From: a bacterium
GTDB taxonomy: Bacteria; UBP6; UBA1177; JAKLFG01
Assembly: GCA_022709425.1 (NCBI GenBank)
Contig: JAKLIW010000007.1
Coordinates: forward strand, 99,465 to 163,464
Reading direction: 5' to 3'
Length of the DNA stretch: 64,000 nucleotides
Part shown: positions 17,966-26,790 of the stretch, in pieces
Layout: each line of letters starts with the position of its first letter
How positions within the stretch are numbered: position 1 is the first letter of the stretch
Position numbers and translations under genes: made by a program
The notes under the pieces: generated by a model
Databases searched by the model: none
What the model was told of the DNA's origin: nothing
The model's input: only the letters and a program-made list of their open reading frames with translations

Positions 17966-19624
17966 ATGCGCAAGAAAAATGCGATGCGGTGGCTGTTGAT
18001 GATCATCTCTTCGGCGCTGGTCATGGCATGCGCCGTGGCTGAAGAAGACTGCCTCTGCGATGAAGGATTCACCTGCAACGAACTGGGTGAATGCGTGCCG
18101 ACGGGCGATCTGACCGACCAACCGGCGCTGAACGATGAGCAAAGCGATCAAACAATCGATGAAACGACCGACGATCCGGTCGACACCAACCTTCCCGAAG
18201 AAGACCCCTCCGATGTCACGCCGGTCGTTGATCAGGATCAACCGCTGCCCGACAACGGCCCGCAGGACACCACCGCGCCCACCATCCAGACCGTCACTCC
18301 GGGTGACGGCGCCACCGACATCCTGACCGACGCGAAGATAACGGTTTATTACTCGGAAGCGGTGCAAAAAGAATTGGCGATCTCGCCCGCGAATTTCAAA
18401 GTCGAGATCGACGGGGTCGCCGTCGAAGGGGTGCGCGAATACTTCGCCAGCAGTAACTTCTTCGCCCAGTTCACCCCGACCATTCCCTACACGGCGGGCA
18501 AAACGGTAACGGCGACCGTCACCACGGCGGTCAGGGATCTGGCCGGCAATGCTCTGGCGGAGGAAAAACAGTGGAGTTTCGCCGTCAAGGAGGACAAGGA
18601 GGCGCCCCTCATCAGCAAGGTCTATCCCGAAAAAGATAAGACCGGCGTCGCCCCCTCGACGACGATATCCATCACCTTTAACGAGCCGGTGCAGAACGTC
18701 GATACCGCATCGATATTCTTGATAGAGAACGGAGACACCTCCATTGAATATACCGCCACGCTCGGCGCCGACAACCGCACCGCGTATGTCGCTCCCGCCG
18801 CGACGTACAATGGCGGCAAGCTACTGGAGATGACCAGATATATGGTGAAGGTCAACAACAAGATCACCGATTTCTTCGGCAATGTCATTGATCTCGGCGC
18901 CGACGCGGTCGATGAAGGGAGCGGCGTTATGGCTCTGTCATGGGAATTCACCACCGGCTCCAATGTGTTGCTGTTCGAGGATTTCGAAAGTGCCGATGCG
19001 GCGACCAAGTGGACCGAGGCGAATATCAACAAACTGTTGAATGCCTCCGATCCCTTCCTGTACGATGATCCGCTCTGGGTCATCGGCACACCCGCGACTG
19101 AGGGCATAACGGTCGCCCAATCGGGATCGAAGGTCATGGCGACGCTCCCCACCGAGATGTTGCCCGACCAGTACAACCTCCGTAACGCGCTCTACTACAA
19201 AACACCGTTCATCATTCCCGACAGCGGCCTCGACATAGATTTCTACGCTTACGTCAACTGTCCGAAATATCCCAACGGCAGTTGGCGCGGCGGCATGATC
19301 GTGTACGGCTGCGAGGATACCAACTTCAAGAGCGGCGGCAAATGCAGTCATGTGCAAGGCGATGCGGCCAACACGGCGGTCATGGTCACCCTCACCTCCG
19401 ATCCGGTCGGTTACATCGACACCTTTACCGGTATGTACACCCTTGAGTTCAACAGCGCCGTCACCGGTGCGGCGCCCGATGACACCTATATCCACTTCAC
19501 CGGGTCCATAGGCCCCGAACACAAACAGAAATCACTCTACCTGATGTTTGAGTTCACCAAAGGCAACGATTCCAACACCGCCCCCGGCATCTATATCGAC
19601 GACCTAACGCTGCAAGGCAAGTAA
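17966..19624 (+). CDS. Lipoprotein with Asp-rich stalk and two Big_5 (bacterial Ig-like) domains
   Basis: 552 residues from ATG 17966 (SD GGAG). Lipobox VMAC (Cys22), an EGF-like CLCDEGFTCNELGEC segment, an acidic linker, then two Ig-like Big_5 domains: PTIQTVTPGDGATDI ... AEEKQWSFAV and PLISKVYPEKDKTGV ... SWEFTTG. The C-terminal 210 residues look like a beta-sandwich (LLFEDFESADAATKWTE ... GIYIDDLTLQGK), resembling ligand-binding or jelly-roll modules appended to secreted enzymes. The upstream frame from 17906 would start inside the promoter and is discarded. Likely surface adhesion or binding; no catalytic residues are evident. Confidence 0.8.
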   Translation: MRKKNAMRWLLMIISSALVMACAVAEEDCLCDEGFTCNELGECVPTGDLTDQPALNDEQSDQTIDETTDDPVDTNLPEEDPSDVTPVVDQDQPLPDNGPQDTTAPTIQTVTPGDGATDILTDAKITVYYSEAVQKELAISPANFKVEIDGVAVEGVREYFASSNFFAQFTPTIPYTAGKTVTATVTTAVRDLAGNALAEEKQWSFAVKEDKEAPLISKVYPEKDKTGVAPSTTISITFNEPVQNVDTASIFLIENGDTSIEYTATLGADNRTAYVAPAATYNGGKLLEMTRYMVKVNNKITDFFGNVIDLGADAVDEGSGVMALSWEFTTGSNVLLFEDFESADAATKWTEANINKLLNASDPFLYDDPLWVIGTPATEGITVAQSGSKVMATLPTEMLPDQYNLRNALYYKTPFIIPDSGLDIDFYAYVNCPKYPNGSWRGGMIVYGCEDTNFKSGGKCSHVQGDAANTAVMVTLTSDPVGYIDTFTGMYTLEFNSAVTGAAPDDTYIHFTGSIGPEHKQKSLYLMFEFTKGNDSNTAPGIYIDDLTLQGK

Positions 19625-19635
19625 GAATCACTTTC

Positions 19636-19663
19636 TTGCTTCACGACGCATCTTTGCTACAAT
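19636..19663 (+). promoter_or_regulatory. Promoter of small membrane protein operon
   Basis: TTGCTT (19636-19641), 16-bp spacer, TACAAT (19658-19663). Confidence 0.55.
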
Positions 19664-19689
19664 GATCTGTGTTTTTAAGGGAGGGCCTC

Positions 19690-19932
19690 ATGAGAATGAT
19701 TGGAATGCTTATCGCGTTGATGCTTTCGATGCTACTCATCTATTACTATGTCACCGGGGCGTGGCCGGGATCATCGGCGAAAAAAGAGAATGCGCTGGAA
19801 CGGGCGTCGAAGGAGGCGCAGGTCGAGGGGGGCCCCATCAGTAGCGGGAAAGAGGCCAAAGAGCGCGTCGAGGCGATCCTCAAAAAACAGGAAGAGGATC
19901 AGAAGAAGATGATCGAAGAGGCCTCGAAATAA
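19690..19932 (+). CDS. Small single-pass membrane protein with charged helix
   Basis: 80 residues: one N-terminal membrane helix (IGMLIALMLSMLLIYYYV), then a charged, helix-forming tail (AKERVEAILKKQEEDQKKMIEEAS). SD GGGAGG before ATG 19690. It is followed after 23 bp by the stalked lipoprotein, so the two are probably co-transcribed. Function unknown. Confidence 0.6.
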   Translation: MRMIGMLIALMLSMLLIYYYVTGAWPGSSAKKENALERASKEAQVEGGPISSGKEAKERVEAILKKQEEDQKKMIEEASK

Positions 19933-19955
19933 CACCATTACCGGGGAGGGAACCC

Positions 19956-21005
19956 ATGAAAATGTTATCTGCGTTATTTTGTGCACTGCTGCTTCTGACG
20001 GCGTGCGACGGGACAAAAAGCAACAACAACGACACCGACGCGATGAATGATGAGACGACGGCCGACACGACGACACCCGACACCACAATCACCGACGATG
20101 CGGCGACCGACGACCCGATCACCGACGATCCGCTGCCCGACAACGACGCGGCGGCGACGGGCGGCATGGTGATAGACCACACCATGACCGATCCTTCAGC
20201 CATTCCAGACCTATGGATGATCGCGGCAAAAAACAACCTTCACATCGCCTATCAGCACACCTCGCACGGCAGTCAACTGATCTCCGGGATGAACGCGCTG
20301 ATGGCGCACGCCCCCTTCGGCACGATCTACCAGTGGAGCGACGACGGATCGGTGGGCCTTGACCTCGACGACTACGGCATACCGGGCGACGCGAGCGACC
20401 TGTCGACGGGCGATTCGGAGGATGAGAACGGCGACACGCCGTGGGCGATCCAGACCCGGACGCTGCTCGATGACCCGAACAACTATCACATCAATGTCAT
20501 CCTCTGGTCGTGGTGTTCGATAAACGGCCACAACGCCCAGCGCTATGTCGATAATATGGAAAAGCTCATCGCCGAATACGGCCCCGGCGGCACCAACGCC
20601 CGCGCGGCGGCCCATCCGGTGACCTTCGTGTTCATGACGGGACACTCTGAGGGAACCGGCGAGGATATGGCCGAGAACGGCATCCACTATAACAATACCC
20701 TCATCCGCCAGCACTGCGCCCAACATGAGCGGATACTGTTCGACTTCGCCGATATCGAGGCGCACGATCCCGACGGGAACTACTACTGGGATCAGAATAT
20801 GTACGATAATCTCGCCTACGACGGCGGGAACTGGGCGACCGAGTGGATCGCCGACAATCCCGATTCGGAGCTCGCGACGCTGACCGATCTCTGTACCGAA
20901 TGCGCCCATTCCGACGATCCGGCGCAGGCGAAGCTCAACTGCGTGCTGAAAGGACGCGCGGCGTGGTGGCTCTTCGCCCGTATCGCCGGCTGGGACGGAC
21001 AGTAA
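19956..21005 (+). CDS. Asp-stalked lipoprotein with uncharacterised SGNH-like catalytic-looking domain
   Basis: 349 residues: lipobox LTAC (Cys17), Asp/Thr-rich stalk to about residue 68, then a domain of about 280 residues. Conserved-looking motifs are IAYQHTSHGSQLI, VILWSWCSING, VTFVFMTGHSEGTG, HERILFDFADIEAHD and a C-terminal pair CTECAHSD. The order (His/Ser-Gly cluster, then GH, then DxxxH) recalls SGNH-type hydrolases, but I cannot assign a catalytic triad. SD GGGAGGG. Convergent with the next gene, 9 bp apart. Confidence 0.6.
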   Translation: MKMLSALFCALLLLTACDGTKSNNNDTDAMNDETTADTTTPDTTITDDAATDDPITDDPLPDNDAAATGGMVIDHTMTDPSAIPDLWMIAAKNNLHIAYQHTSHGSQLISGMNALMAHAPFGTIYQWSDDGSVGLDLDDYGIPGDASDLSTGDSEDENGDTPWAIQTRTLLDDPNNYHINVILWSWCSINGHNAQRYVDNMEKLIAEYGPGGTNARAAAHPVTFVFMTGHSEGTGEDMAENGIHYNNTLIRQHCAQHERILFDFADIEAHDPDGNYYWDQNMYDNLAYDGGNWATEWIADNPDSELATLTDLCTECAHSDDPAQAKLNCVLKGRAAWWLFARIAGWDGQ

Positions 21006-21014
21006 GGACCTTTC

Positions 21015-22052
21015 TTACCAGTAATAATGAAAAACCGGCTGGACCTCGGCGCAGGGACGGCACATCGATGAGGGAAGACCGGTGTTGCGCCGGTTACGCC
21101 CCGCCACCGATTTGAAGACGGCGCCCGAGTTCTCCTCGTCACACAGCAGACATTCGTTGAGCGTCCCGTCGGGGTTATGATAGGGATCGTTGACCGCCGT
21201 TATGCATTTGCCATAGCATTTCGACTGCGTGTGTTGGGTATTGTAGTACCATATCTGAGCGCACGGCAGATCGAATCCGAGCCCCTGCAAACACTCGATG
21301 TTGCCGTTCTTGTTGAACATGTTGTCGATACCGCACTGCCGCACCGGATCGGTGAGATCGGGATTGCGCATATAGACCACAAGGTTGGTAAGCGTGGAGC
21401 AGACGCCGCACGCGTCCCAGTGAGTGATATAGGCTCCCGCCGCGCTCGCCGCAGTGTCGCTCGCAAAGGTCTCTAACCGGTAGCCGTTGGTTATCGTGTC
21501 ATCGAGGAACAGGCCGCAGACGCTCCCCGGCAGCGGCTGATGCGCCTCGGGGGTATCGTACGGGTCCACGGTCACCTCGGCGGGCGGGTTGACCGGCACC
21601 ATCGCGAGTAGTTTTGCTATATCATCTTCGGTATAAAAGGGCGGCTGAAAGTACTTCCCCTCGCAGTTGCACAGCGGCTGGCACTGTTCGGTGGTCAGTC
21701 CCGTTTTATCGTTGGGCAATCCGAAGAGCACCGTGCAGGTCTCATTCGATGCGCTGTCCACATCTTCGTCGGGAACGACGAATGCATCTTCATCGGACAA
21801 CTCGTCGACCGCCGTTTCATCGGCCGCAGGGCCCATATCGTCGGTCACCGGATCGGTCTCGGACACGGTCTCATCCTGAACCGTGAGCTGGTCGGCTATG
21901 TCGCCCGGATCGCTCTCATCCTTTTCTCCCTCGTCGGCGATCAGCATACTGTCGATGTTGCTGTCGCTGTCGACCGACTCCTTCCGCGCGCCGTCGTCGT
22001 CGCAGGCAACGACAAGAAGCAGGAACATCAAGGGGATCGTTATTCTCATCAT
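21015..22052 (-). CDS. Asp-stalked cysteine-rich lipoprotein of unknown family
   Basis: 345 residues. Lipobox VVAC (Cys17), acidic stalk to about residue 105, then a domain with about 17 cysteines: CQPLCNCEG, CGVCSTLTNLVVYMRNPDLT, CIEC-like pairs and CAQIWYYNTQHTQSKC. The run CGVCSTL-NLVVYMRNPDLT-PVRQCG resembles a conserved motif I recall from uncharacterised bacterial and algal secreted proteins, with no known activity. Two adjacent ATGs (22052, 22049) follow GGAGGAGGC. The frame from 22109 would start within the promoter and is rejected. Confidence 0.6.
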   Translation of the reverse strand: MMRITIPLMFLLLVVACDDDGARKESVDSDSNIDSMLIADEGEKDESDPGDIADQLTVQDETVSETDPVTDDMGPAADETAVDELSDEDAFVVPDEDVDSASNETCTVLFGLPNDKTGLTTEQCQPLCNCEGKYFQPPFYTEDDIAKLLAMVPVNPPAEVTVDPYDTPEAHQPLPGSVCGLFLDDTITNGYRLETFASDTAASAAGAYITHWDACGVCSTLTNLVVYMRNPDLTDPVRQCGIDNMFNKNGNIECLQGLGFDLPCAQIWYYNTQHTQSKCYGKCITAVNDPYHNPDGTLNECLLCDEENSGAVFKSVAGRNRRNTGLPSSMCRPCAEVQPVFHYYW

Positions 22053-22080
22053 GCCTCCTCCGCTCTTCGTAGGGCGATCT

Positions 22081-22109
22081 TCTTTACCACAGGAAACGCA
22101 CCGAGTCAA
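22081..22109 (-). promoter_or_regulatory. Promoter of cysteine-rich lipoprotein (22052)
   Basis: Minus strand: TTGACT (22104-22109), 17-bp spacer, TAAAGA (22081-22086). Divergent from the ncRNA promoter 15 bp away. Confidence 0.5.
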
Positions 22110-22123
22110 TCACCGGACTATTC

Positions 22124-22152
22124 TTGACAAACAACCGACCCTCAGTTATAAG
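22124..22152 (+). promoter_or_regulatory. Promoter of candidate structured RNA
   Basis: TTGACA (22124-22129), 17-bp spacer, TATAAG (22147-22152). One of the strongest promoter matches in the window, yet no coding sequence follows on this strand. Confidence 0.7.
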
Positions 22153-22158
22153 TTTTCC

Positions 22159-22305
22159 GAATTGAAATCACCCGCCGTGGTAACGAGGGGCATTCGCAGC
22201 AATGCGTGCATAAGGGCTCCATGGCGTTCAATCTACACGGGAGTCTCTCCCGTTCCCGCCTTACATTTTCCCTTAACCCGTCCTTGCCCCTCCTCCTTTT
22301 TCTAC
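22159..22305 (+). ncRNA. Candidate structured non-coding RNA
   Basis: Transcription from 22124-22152 would enter this ORF-less 150-bp stretch. Helices seen: 8 bp 22173-22180 with 22219-22226; 5 bp 22190-22194 with 22201-22205 inside it; 7 bp 22237-22243 with 22247-22253 (loop TCT). An alternative 8-bp pairing joins 22185-22192 to 22285-22292. A T-run lies near 22297-22301. No match to tmRNA, SRP RNA, RNase P, or a 6S RNA I can recognise. Ends are approximate. Downstream the transcript would run antisense to the 3' end of the choice-of-anchor lipoprotein gene. Confidence 0.45.
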
Positions 22306-22311
22306 CGTGTT

Positions 22312-23895
22312 TTAGGGGGCTTCAGTCATACCGGGGCTCACGGTGGCCGCACCCCATTTGAAGTTGTCGATGAGGACCATCGAATCGAGGGTATGGTCGC
22401 CAAGATCCCAAATGGCGAGCCGCAGGGTGATGGTCTCGCCCGGGACGACATTACCCTTAACGGTAAGCCAACCGGTACCACCCTGACCCTCAAAACCGGT
22501 ACCTGCCAACTCTTCGGTCCCTTCACAAGAGGTGACCGCCCAACCGCTGCCGGAAATGTTAGTGCATTGCCTGAACAGACCGGCTGGGGCGAGATTGACG
22601 CCGACCGCATTCCCTTCGAACACAGCGATGTTCTTGTCGGCCGGGTTCTTCTGGGCTTCGACGCTGGAGGTGAAGGTACTGTCAAGAAGGGCGACAAAAA
22701 AATCATTGAACTGCGAGCAGATGTACTGCGAATATTCGACCGACAGGAAATATATGTCGAAAGAAAATGAATGAACGGTGGATGGAACATCCAATTCGAA
22801 CTGTGCCATGACGCCATCATTAGTATTGCCGGTCGTACCGGTACCGGCCCCACAGGCGGGCGAAGAAGGATAGGCATCGCCGTTGGCGGCATACCAATCA
22901 GCAGGCGCGGCCGAAGATGTCTTCTGATCGAACTGGGTACTGGCCGGCGGATTCATCGCTTGCCCCGAGGAAAGGGCAAGCAATTTATCGCCACTGCGCG
23001 GGACGATGACATCGCCGAGCGCCGTCAAGAGGGCGTTTGAGTTGACATTGGCGCCGGTCGTGCCGCTGGGTAGCAGTATTTCAGCCATCGGGACCCCGGC
23101 GCACAGCCCGATCGCTTTGGCGTAATCGTAAGGATCTTTCGTCGATATATCGATCGTCGATTCGCATTCCAGTGGTTTCTCGGTGCAGGTATCGGTGGCG
23201 TAGCCGTTACAATCCTCCAAACAGTATGCCTTGCCGCCGCTGTACAGAAGCGGATCGATGTCGACACAGTTCGCCAGACCGCCGTCGCAGACCTCGATCC
23301 CTTCCCGGATATCGTTGCCGCACTCGGAGGGCTCTATCTCGACACAGCCGGCGATAAGATAGGCCGTGCAGTCATCGTTGCAAGTCGCGGCGCCGCCCTG
23401 ATATTTCTGCGGATCGAGCGTCACACAGGCGATCGTGTCGCCGTCGCACGCCTCCGGACCTTCCTTGATGTTGTTACCGCAGGTGTGGGGGACCTCTTCG
23501 CACGTAACGGTGTTCCATCCAAGGCAGGTGTCAAGACAATATGCCTTCCCGCCTTTATAGAGTTCACTGTCGATGTCGACACAGTTGGCGAGCGTATCGG
23601 TAGTACCGTCGCAGACCTCGCCTCCATCAAGCGCACCGTTGCCGCAGGTCTCGGGCGTTACGTCGGTATCAACCGATGGGTTATCGGTCACCGCATCGTC
23701 GGTCGAAGTATCGTCCCCGCCCGGATCATCGATCGCCGGATCGTCGGTCAGAATGGTGTCGTCATCGGTGACAAGGATCGAATCGTCATCGGACGAAAGG
23801 ATATCCTTGTCCTCCTTCGGCTTATTCGTTTTCGCGCCATCGCAGGCAACGATGAAAAGAGCCGACAAAAGGATCGTGAATAACGTTCGCCTCAT
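22312..23895 (-). CDS. Asp-stalked lipoprotein with three Cys-rich repeats and choice-of-anchor L-like domain
   Basis: 527 residues. Lipobox IVAC (Cys18), Asp-rich stalk to about 80, then three tandem copies of a Cys-rich repeat (CGN..EG.E.CDG....C...D...Y.GGKAYC..DC.G....TC), a variant of the Myxococcus cysteine-rich repeat. The C-terminal 290 residues (AKAIGLCAGVPMAEILLPSG ... DSMVLIDNFKWG) match the choice-of-anchor L type of secreted domain as I know it. Probably surface-exposed. SD GAGAGGGG. It follows the M30-like protease gene after 14 bp, so the two form an operon. Confidence 0.78.
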   Translation of the reverse strand: MRRTLFTILLSALFIVACDGAKTNKPKEDKDILSSDDDSILVTDDDTILTDDPAIDDPGGDDTSTDDAVTDNPSVDTDVTPETCGNGALDGGEVCDGTTDTLANCVDIDSELYKGGKAYCLDTCLGWNTVTCEEVPHTCGNNIKEGPEACDGDTIACVTLDPQKYQGGAATCNDDCTAYLIAGCVEIEPSECGNDIREGIEVCDGGLANCVDIDPLLYSGGKAYCLEDCNGYATDTCTEKPLECESTIDISTKDPYDYAKAIGLCAGVPMAEILLPSGTTGANVNSNALLTALGDVIVPRSGDKLLALSSGQAMNPPASTQFDQKTSSAAPADWYAANGDAYPSSPACGAGTGTTGNTNDGVMAQFELDVPSTVHSFSFDIYFLSVEYSQYICSQFNDFFVALLDSTFTSSVEAQKNPADKNIAVFEGNAVGVNLAPAGLFRQCTNISGSGWAVTSCEGTEELAGTGFEGQGGTGWLTVKGNVVPGETITLRLAIWDLGDHTLDSMVLIDNFKWGAATVSPGMTEAP

Positions 23896-23909
23896 TTTCC
23901 CCTCTCTAT

Positions 23910-26726
23910 TTACTGTGTATCAATACCGACATAACGGATATTAGCGCCCTTATCGACCGGTTCGGTGAAACTGCCCGGTATCGTCAGATAGAGAGCGCCG
24001 CCCCCTTCAAGATTCATGCCGGTCCCGCTATAGTAGCGCGGATAAAATTCCATTCCCGACTCACCATTAAAGCCGTAAGTTCCGGTCGCATCGTTCATCA
24101 GCATCGCTAGGCGGAATTCGATCATGAAACTCGTGAACGTTTTCGTCGCGCCGACACGGCTCTGAATGATATCTTCTACACCCATCCAATTGTTGTCGGC
24201 ATGTTCTATGATCGCCTTGTAAATACCGGTCGCATTGGTCGCTTGACGCCGCAGGTACTGGAAGAAGACATAGGTCAAGGCATAGTCGGAATAGACGCGG
24301 TTATGGTCGTCGTAATCCCACAGCAAAAAACCGTTGCCGGCGGCGACCGGTTGATTATAGGGATCATTGTTGTAGACATAGACCCACGTGTCTTGGGCGC
24401 CTTCGTAAAGGTGCTGCGCGGCGGTCGCGAGTCCTTCGTCTATCCAACGGTTCGCCAGATCGCCCGAATAGTAATCACCCTCGATGAGGTAATTGCGATT
24501 CGAGTAGCACAGATGCTGGAATTCGTGCGCTATCGTACTCAAAGAGTCGGCATCGGCCTGCGCGATCTCGAGATAAACCATGTCCCGTTCATTGGAGTAT
24601 TCGTATTCACTCTGGTCATAGTAATCTCCCTGTGTGAAATAACCGGCGGCGAATCCTCCGAGATCGGCAAAAAGAATCGCGATTTTTCCATCACCGTTGA
24701 TATCCGACTCGGCATGAAAATTGGTCGTGACCAGCGGATGGATGACCGCGTCGAATTCATCGCAGATCGTTTTCGCGCGTGCCTGCGTCAGTGTGGCAGT
24801 GTCCTCGGCCCACACTTCGCACTTGGTCCCGTTGTACTGAAGCGTCGCTGAAGCTTCACGGTTCTGAGAAGTACCAAAATCGTAGACCCAAAAATTCGCC
24901 ACCGTACCGATCGGCGCGGCGGTCGGATAAGGCAACGGCTTGATGCCGGGACGAAGTATCTTTGTCCGGTCGAGATCCCCCGGGACCGGCACTTTTCCGT
25001 CGACGAACAGACGGGAAGGGGTCGGAACGCTCATACTGCGGGAATCTATCGGCAACGTAAGCGGCAAGGTACCCGTCGAGGTCGTCATGCCGCCGTCGGT
25101 ATCGACATTGACCACCAGCAGGGTGTCTCCGCTGTAGACCGGCCCGGAAAAATCGAACCGCGATGCGTTCGGATCGGTCACGCAGGCATCGTCGCGACAG
25201 GTCTTCCCCGACGCGGCGCAGTTCTGCATGGTGACAAATATGCCTTCGGCGCCGCAGGTCTCCAGCACATCCTCGCGACACCGTTTCTCCCCTTCAAGGC
25301 AGAGATCGATCACCTCGGTATCGACCGTAAGACTTCCCGCCGCAAAGGCATGCGCACACTCGATCTGACCGGTCGTCAGATCGTACTCCATCACCCAAAG
25401 CGATGCATGAGCATCGGTCGTCGCAAGGTTGACGACACCCTCATACCCATCGTCAAGGCTGAACATTATGAAGGAGTTGAGCAAATTCGAGGCGCCATCG
25501 TAGTTCGATTCTTGAATATTGTAATACCAGGAACCGTTGTACTCATCATAATACACTAAGGCCGCACCGTCGATCGAACCGTACTCGGTCTGGCCGAAAT
25601 CGCCGGTGAAGAAATGGGTCATATAGTAGGGAGCATTGTCGGTGTCGGCGAATACCTGCACCTGATCCATCGCGACGGTCAACGAACCGTAAGGCGATGC
25701 CGCGCCGGCGACCGGTTGCGGCGTACACGTGGGAAAACTCAATTGGCCGGATATATCACCCGAGCCGGGAACATTGGTCGGATGATACAGGGTCACGGTC
25801 CCGCTGAGGGTCAGATAACGGGCAGTTCTGCCGCAGGTCGCCGTCACCCAGCCATCGCAGTCATCGTTACAGAGAGCCACCCCTTCGGCATAGTTGTCGA
25901 TATCGACGCAATCGATCTGGCCACCGTCGCATAGTTCGCCCGCCTCGACCGTATCGTTACCGCAGATCGGATCAGCGACCCCTTTGCAGACCGCCTTCTC
26001 CCCTTCCATCACACATATCTTTGTCTCGGTCTGGCAATCTTTCACGGAGAACCATAGGCCGCCATCGCACCAACGCACATACCGGTCATCGAGGCACTCC
26101 ATCGCACCGTCGACGCACTCGGGCTCCGGCGGTGTTTTGCAGTCGGCCGTGCCGTCGGCGTCGTCACATATCTGATTCGTATCGGCGCAATTGGCACCGG
26201 CATCCCATCCAGCCCCGTTACAGGTCATGATATAGTCGCCGCCGCATTTGGTGACATTGATCTCACAAATCAGCGTGTCGACATCGTTCTCCACATCGAT
26301 CGTCGCATCATCGGTCACGACGAGGTCGGTCTCTGCGGTATCTACGATATCATCATTGTCGGAAACGGTATCGGTCTGGTCATCCGTCGGATCATCAGCG
26401 GCATCGGAGCTTTCGTCGGTCAGCGGTTCGTCAACAACATCGTCGTCCGGGGTCATCTCATCGGTCACGCTCTCATCAATGTTCTGATCGTCGGCAACGG
26501 ATTGATCGACCTCTGCCTTATCGGCGACCGGATCGTCGCTCTGCGTACCATCGGCCGCGATATCATCCGTCACGGGATCGTCGGTCAACAGCACATCGTT
26601 CGCCGCATCAGCATCGCCGGAGATATCGTTCGCTCCGGTATCGGTATCGTTCGTCGATACCGTCTTAGTCCCTGAACATGAGATAGTGATCCCGAGAAAA
26701 AAAAGGAGGACGAAGAAAAGACGCAT
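23910..26726 (-). CDS. Asp-stalked lipoprotein metalloprotease, M30/hyicolysin-like
   Basis: 938 residues: lipobox TISC (Cys17), an exceptionally long acidic stalk (to about 150), a Cys-rich region with one Myxo-type repeat (CGNDTVEAGELCDGG), a central domain, and a C-terminal zinc-peptidase domain. The active-site helix STIAHEFQHLCYSN supplies HExxH, and RWIDEGLATAAQHLY supplies the downstream Glu of a gluzincin, as in hyicolysin (M30). A calcium-like loop INGDGKIAILFADLGG precedes it. Likely a cell-surface protease. Strong SD GAGGAG; own promoter; first gene of an operon with the choice-of-anchor protein. Confidence 0.82.
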   Translation of the reverse strand: MRLFFVLLFFLGITISCSGTKTVSTNDTDTGANDISGDADAANDVLLTDDPVTDDIAADGTQSDDPVADKAEVDQSVADDQNIDESVTDEMTPDDDVVDEPLTDESSDAADDPTDDQTDTVSDNDDIVDTAETDLVVTDDATIDVENDVDTLICEINVTKCGGDYIMTCNGAGWDAGANCADTNQICDDADGTADCKTPPEPECVDGAMECLDDRYVRWCDGGLWFSVKDCQTETKICVMEGEKAVCKGVADPICGNDTVEAGELCDGGQIDCVDIDNYAEGVALCNDDCDGWVTATCGRTARYLTLSGTVTLYHPTNVPGSGDISGQLSFPTCTPQPVAGAASPYGSLTVAMDQVQVFADTDNAPYYMTHFFTGDFGQTEYGSIDGAALVYYDEYNGSWYYNIQESNYDGASNLLNSFIMFSLDDGYEGVVNLATTDAHASLWVMEYDLTTGQIECAHAFAAGSLTVDTEVIDLCLEGEKRCREDVLETCGAEGIFVTMQNCAASGKTCRDDACVTDPNASRFDFSGPVYSGDTLLVVNVDTDGGMTTSTGTLPLTLPIDSRSMSVPTPSRLFVDGKVPVPGDLDRTKILRPGIKPLPYPTAAPIGTVANFWVYDFGTSQNREASATLQYNGTKCEVWAEDTATLTQARAKTICDEFDAVIHPLVTTNFHAESDINGDGKIAILFADLGGFAAGYFTQGDYYDQSEYEYSNERDMVYLEIAQADADSLSTIAHEFQHLCYSNRNYLIEGDYYSGDLANRWIDEGLATAAQHLYEGAQDTWVYVYNNDPYNQPVAAGNGFLLWDYDDHNRVYSDYALTYVFFQYLRRQATNATGIYKAIIEHADNNWMGVEDIIQSRVGATKTFTSFMIEFRLAMLMNDATGTYGFNGESGMEFYPRYYSGTGMNLEGGGALYLTIPGSFTEPVDKGANIRYVGIDTQ

Positions 26727-26759
26727 CGTATACTCCTCAAAAAGGAAATAACCGGCAGG

Positions 26760-26788
26760 AGTATAGCACCATATACGACTAAAAACAA
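26760..26788 (-). promoter_or_regulatory. Promoter of M30-like protease operon
   Basis: Minus strand: TTGTTT (26783-26788), 17-bp spacer, TATACT (26760-26765). Confidence 0.5.
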
Positions 26789-26790
26789 CC

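Noticed and set aside
22159..22305. 6S RNA, tmRNA, SRP RNA or RNase P RNA
   Set aside because: None of the diagnostic sequences (tRNA-like ends, GGAAGGAAGC-like SRP loop, GAGGAAAGTCC of RNase P) is present, and I could not build a convincing 6S central bubble; kept only as an unclassified RNA candidate.
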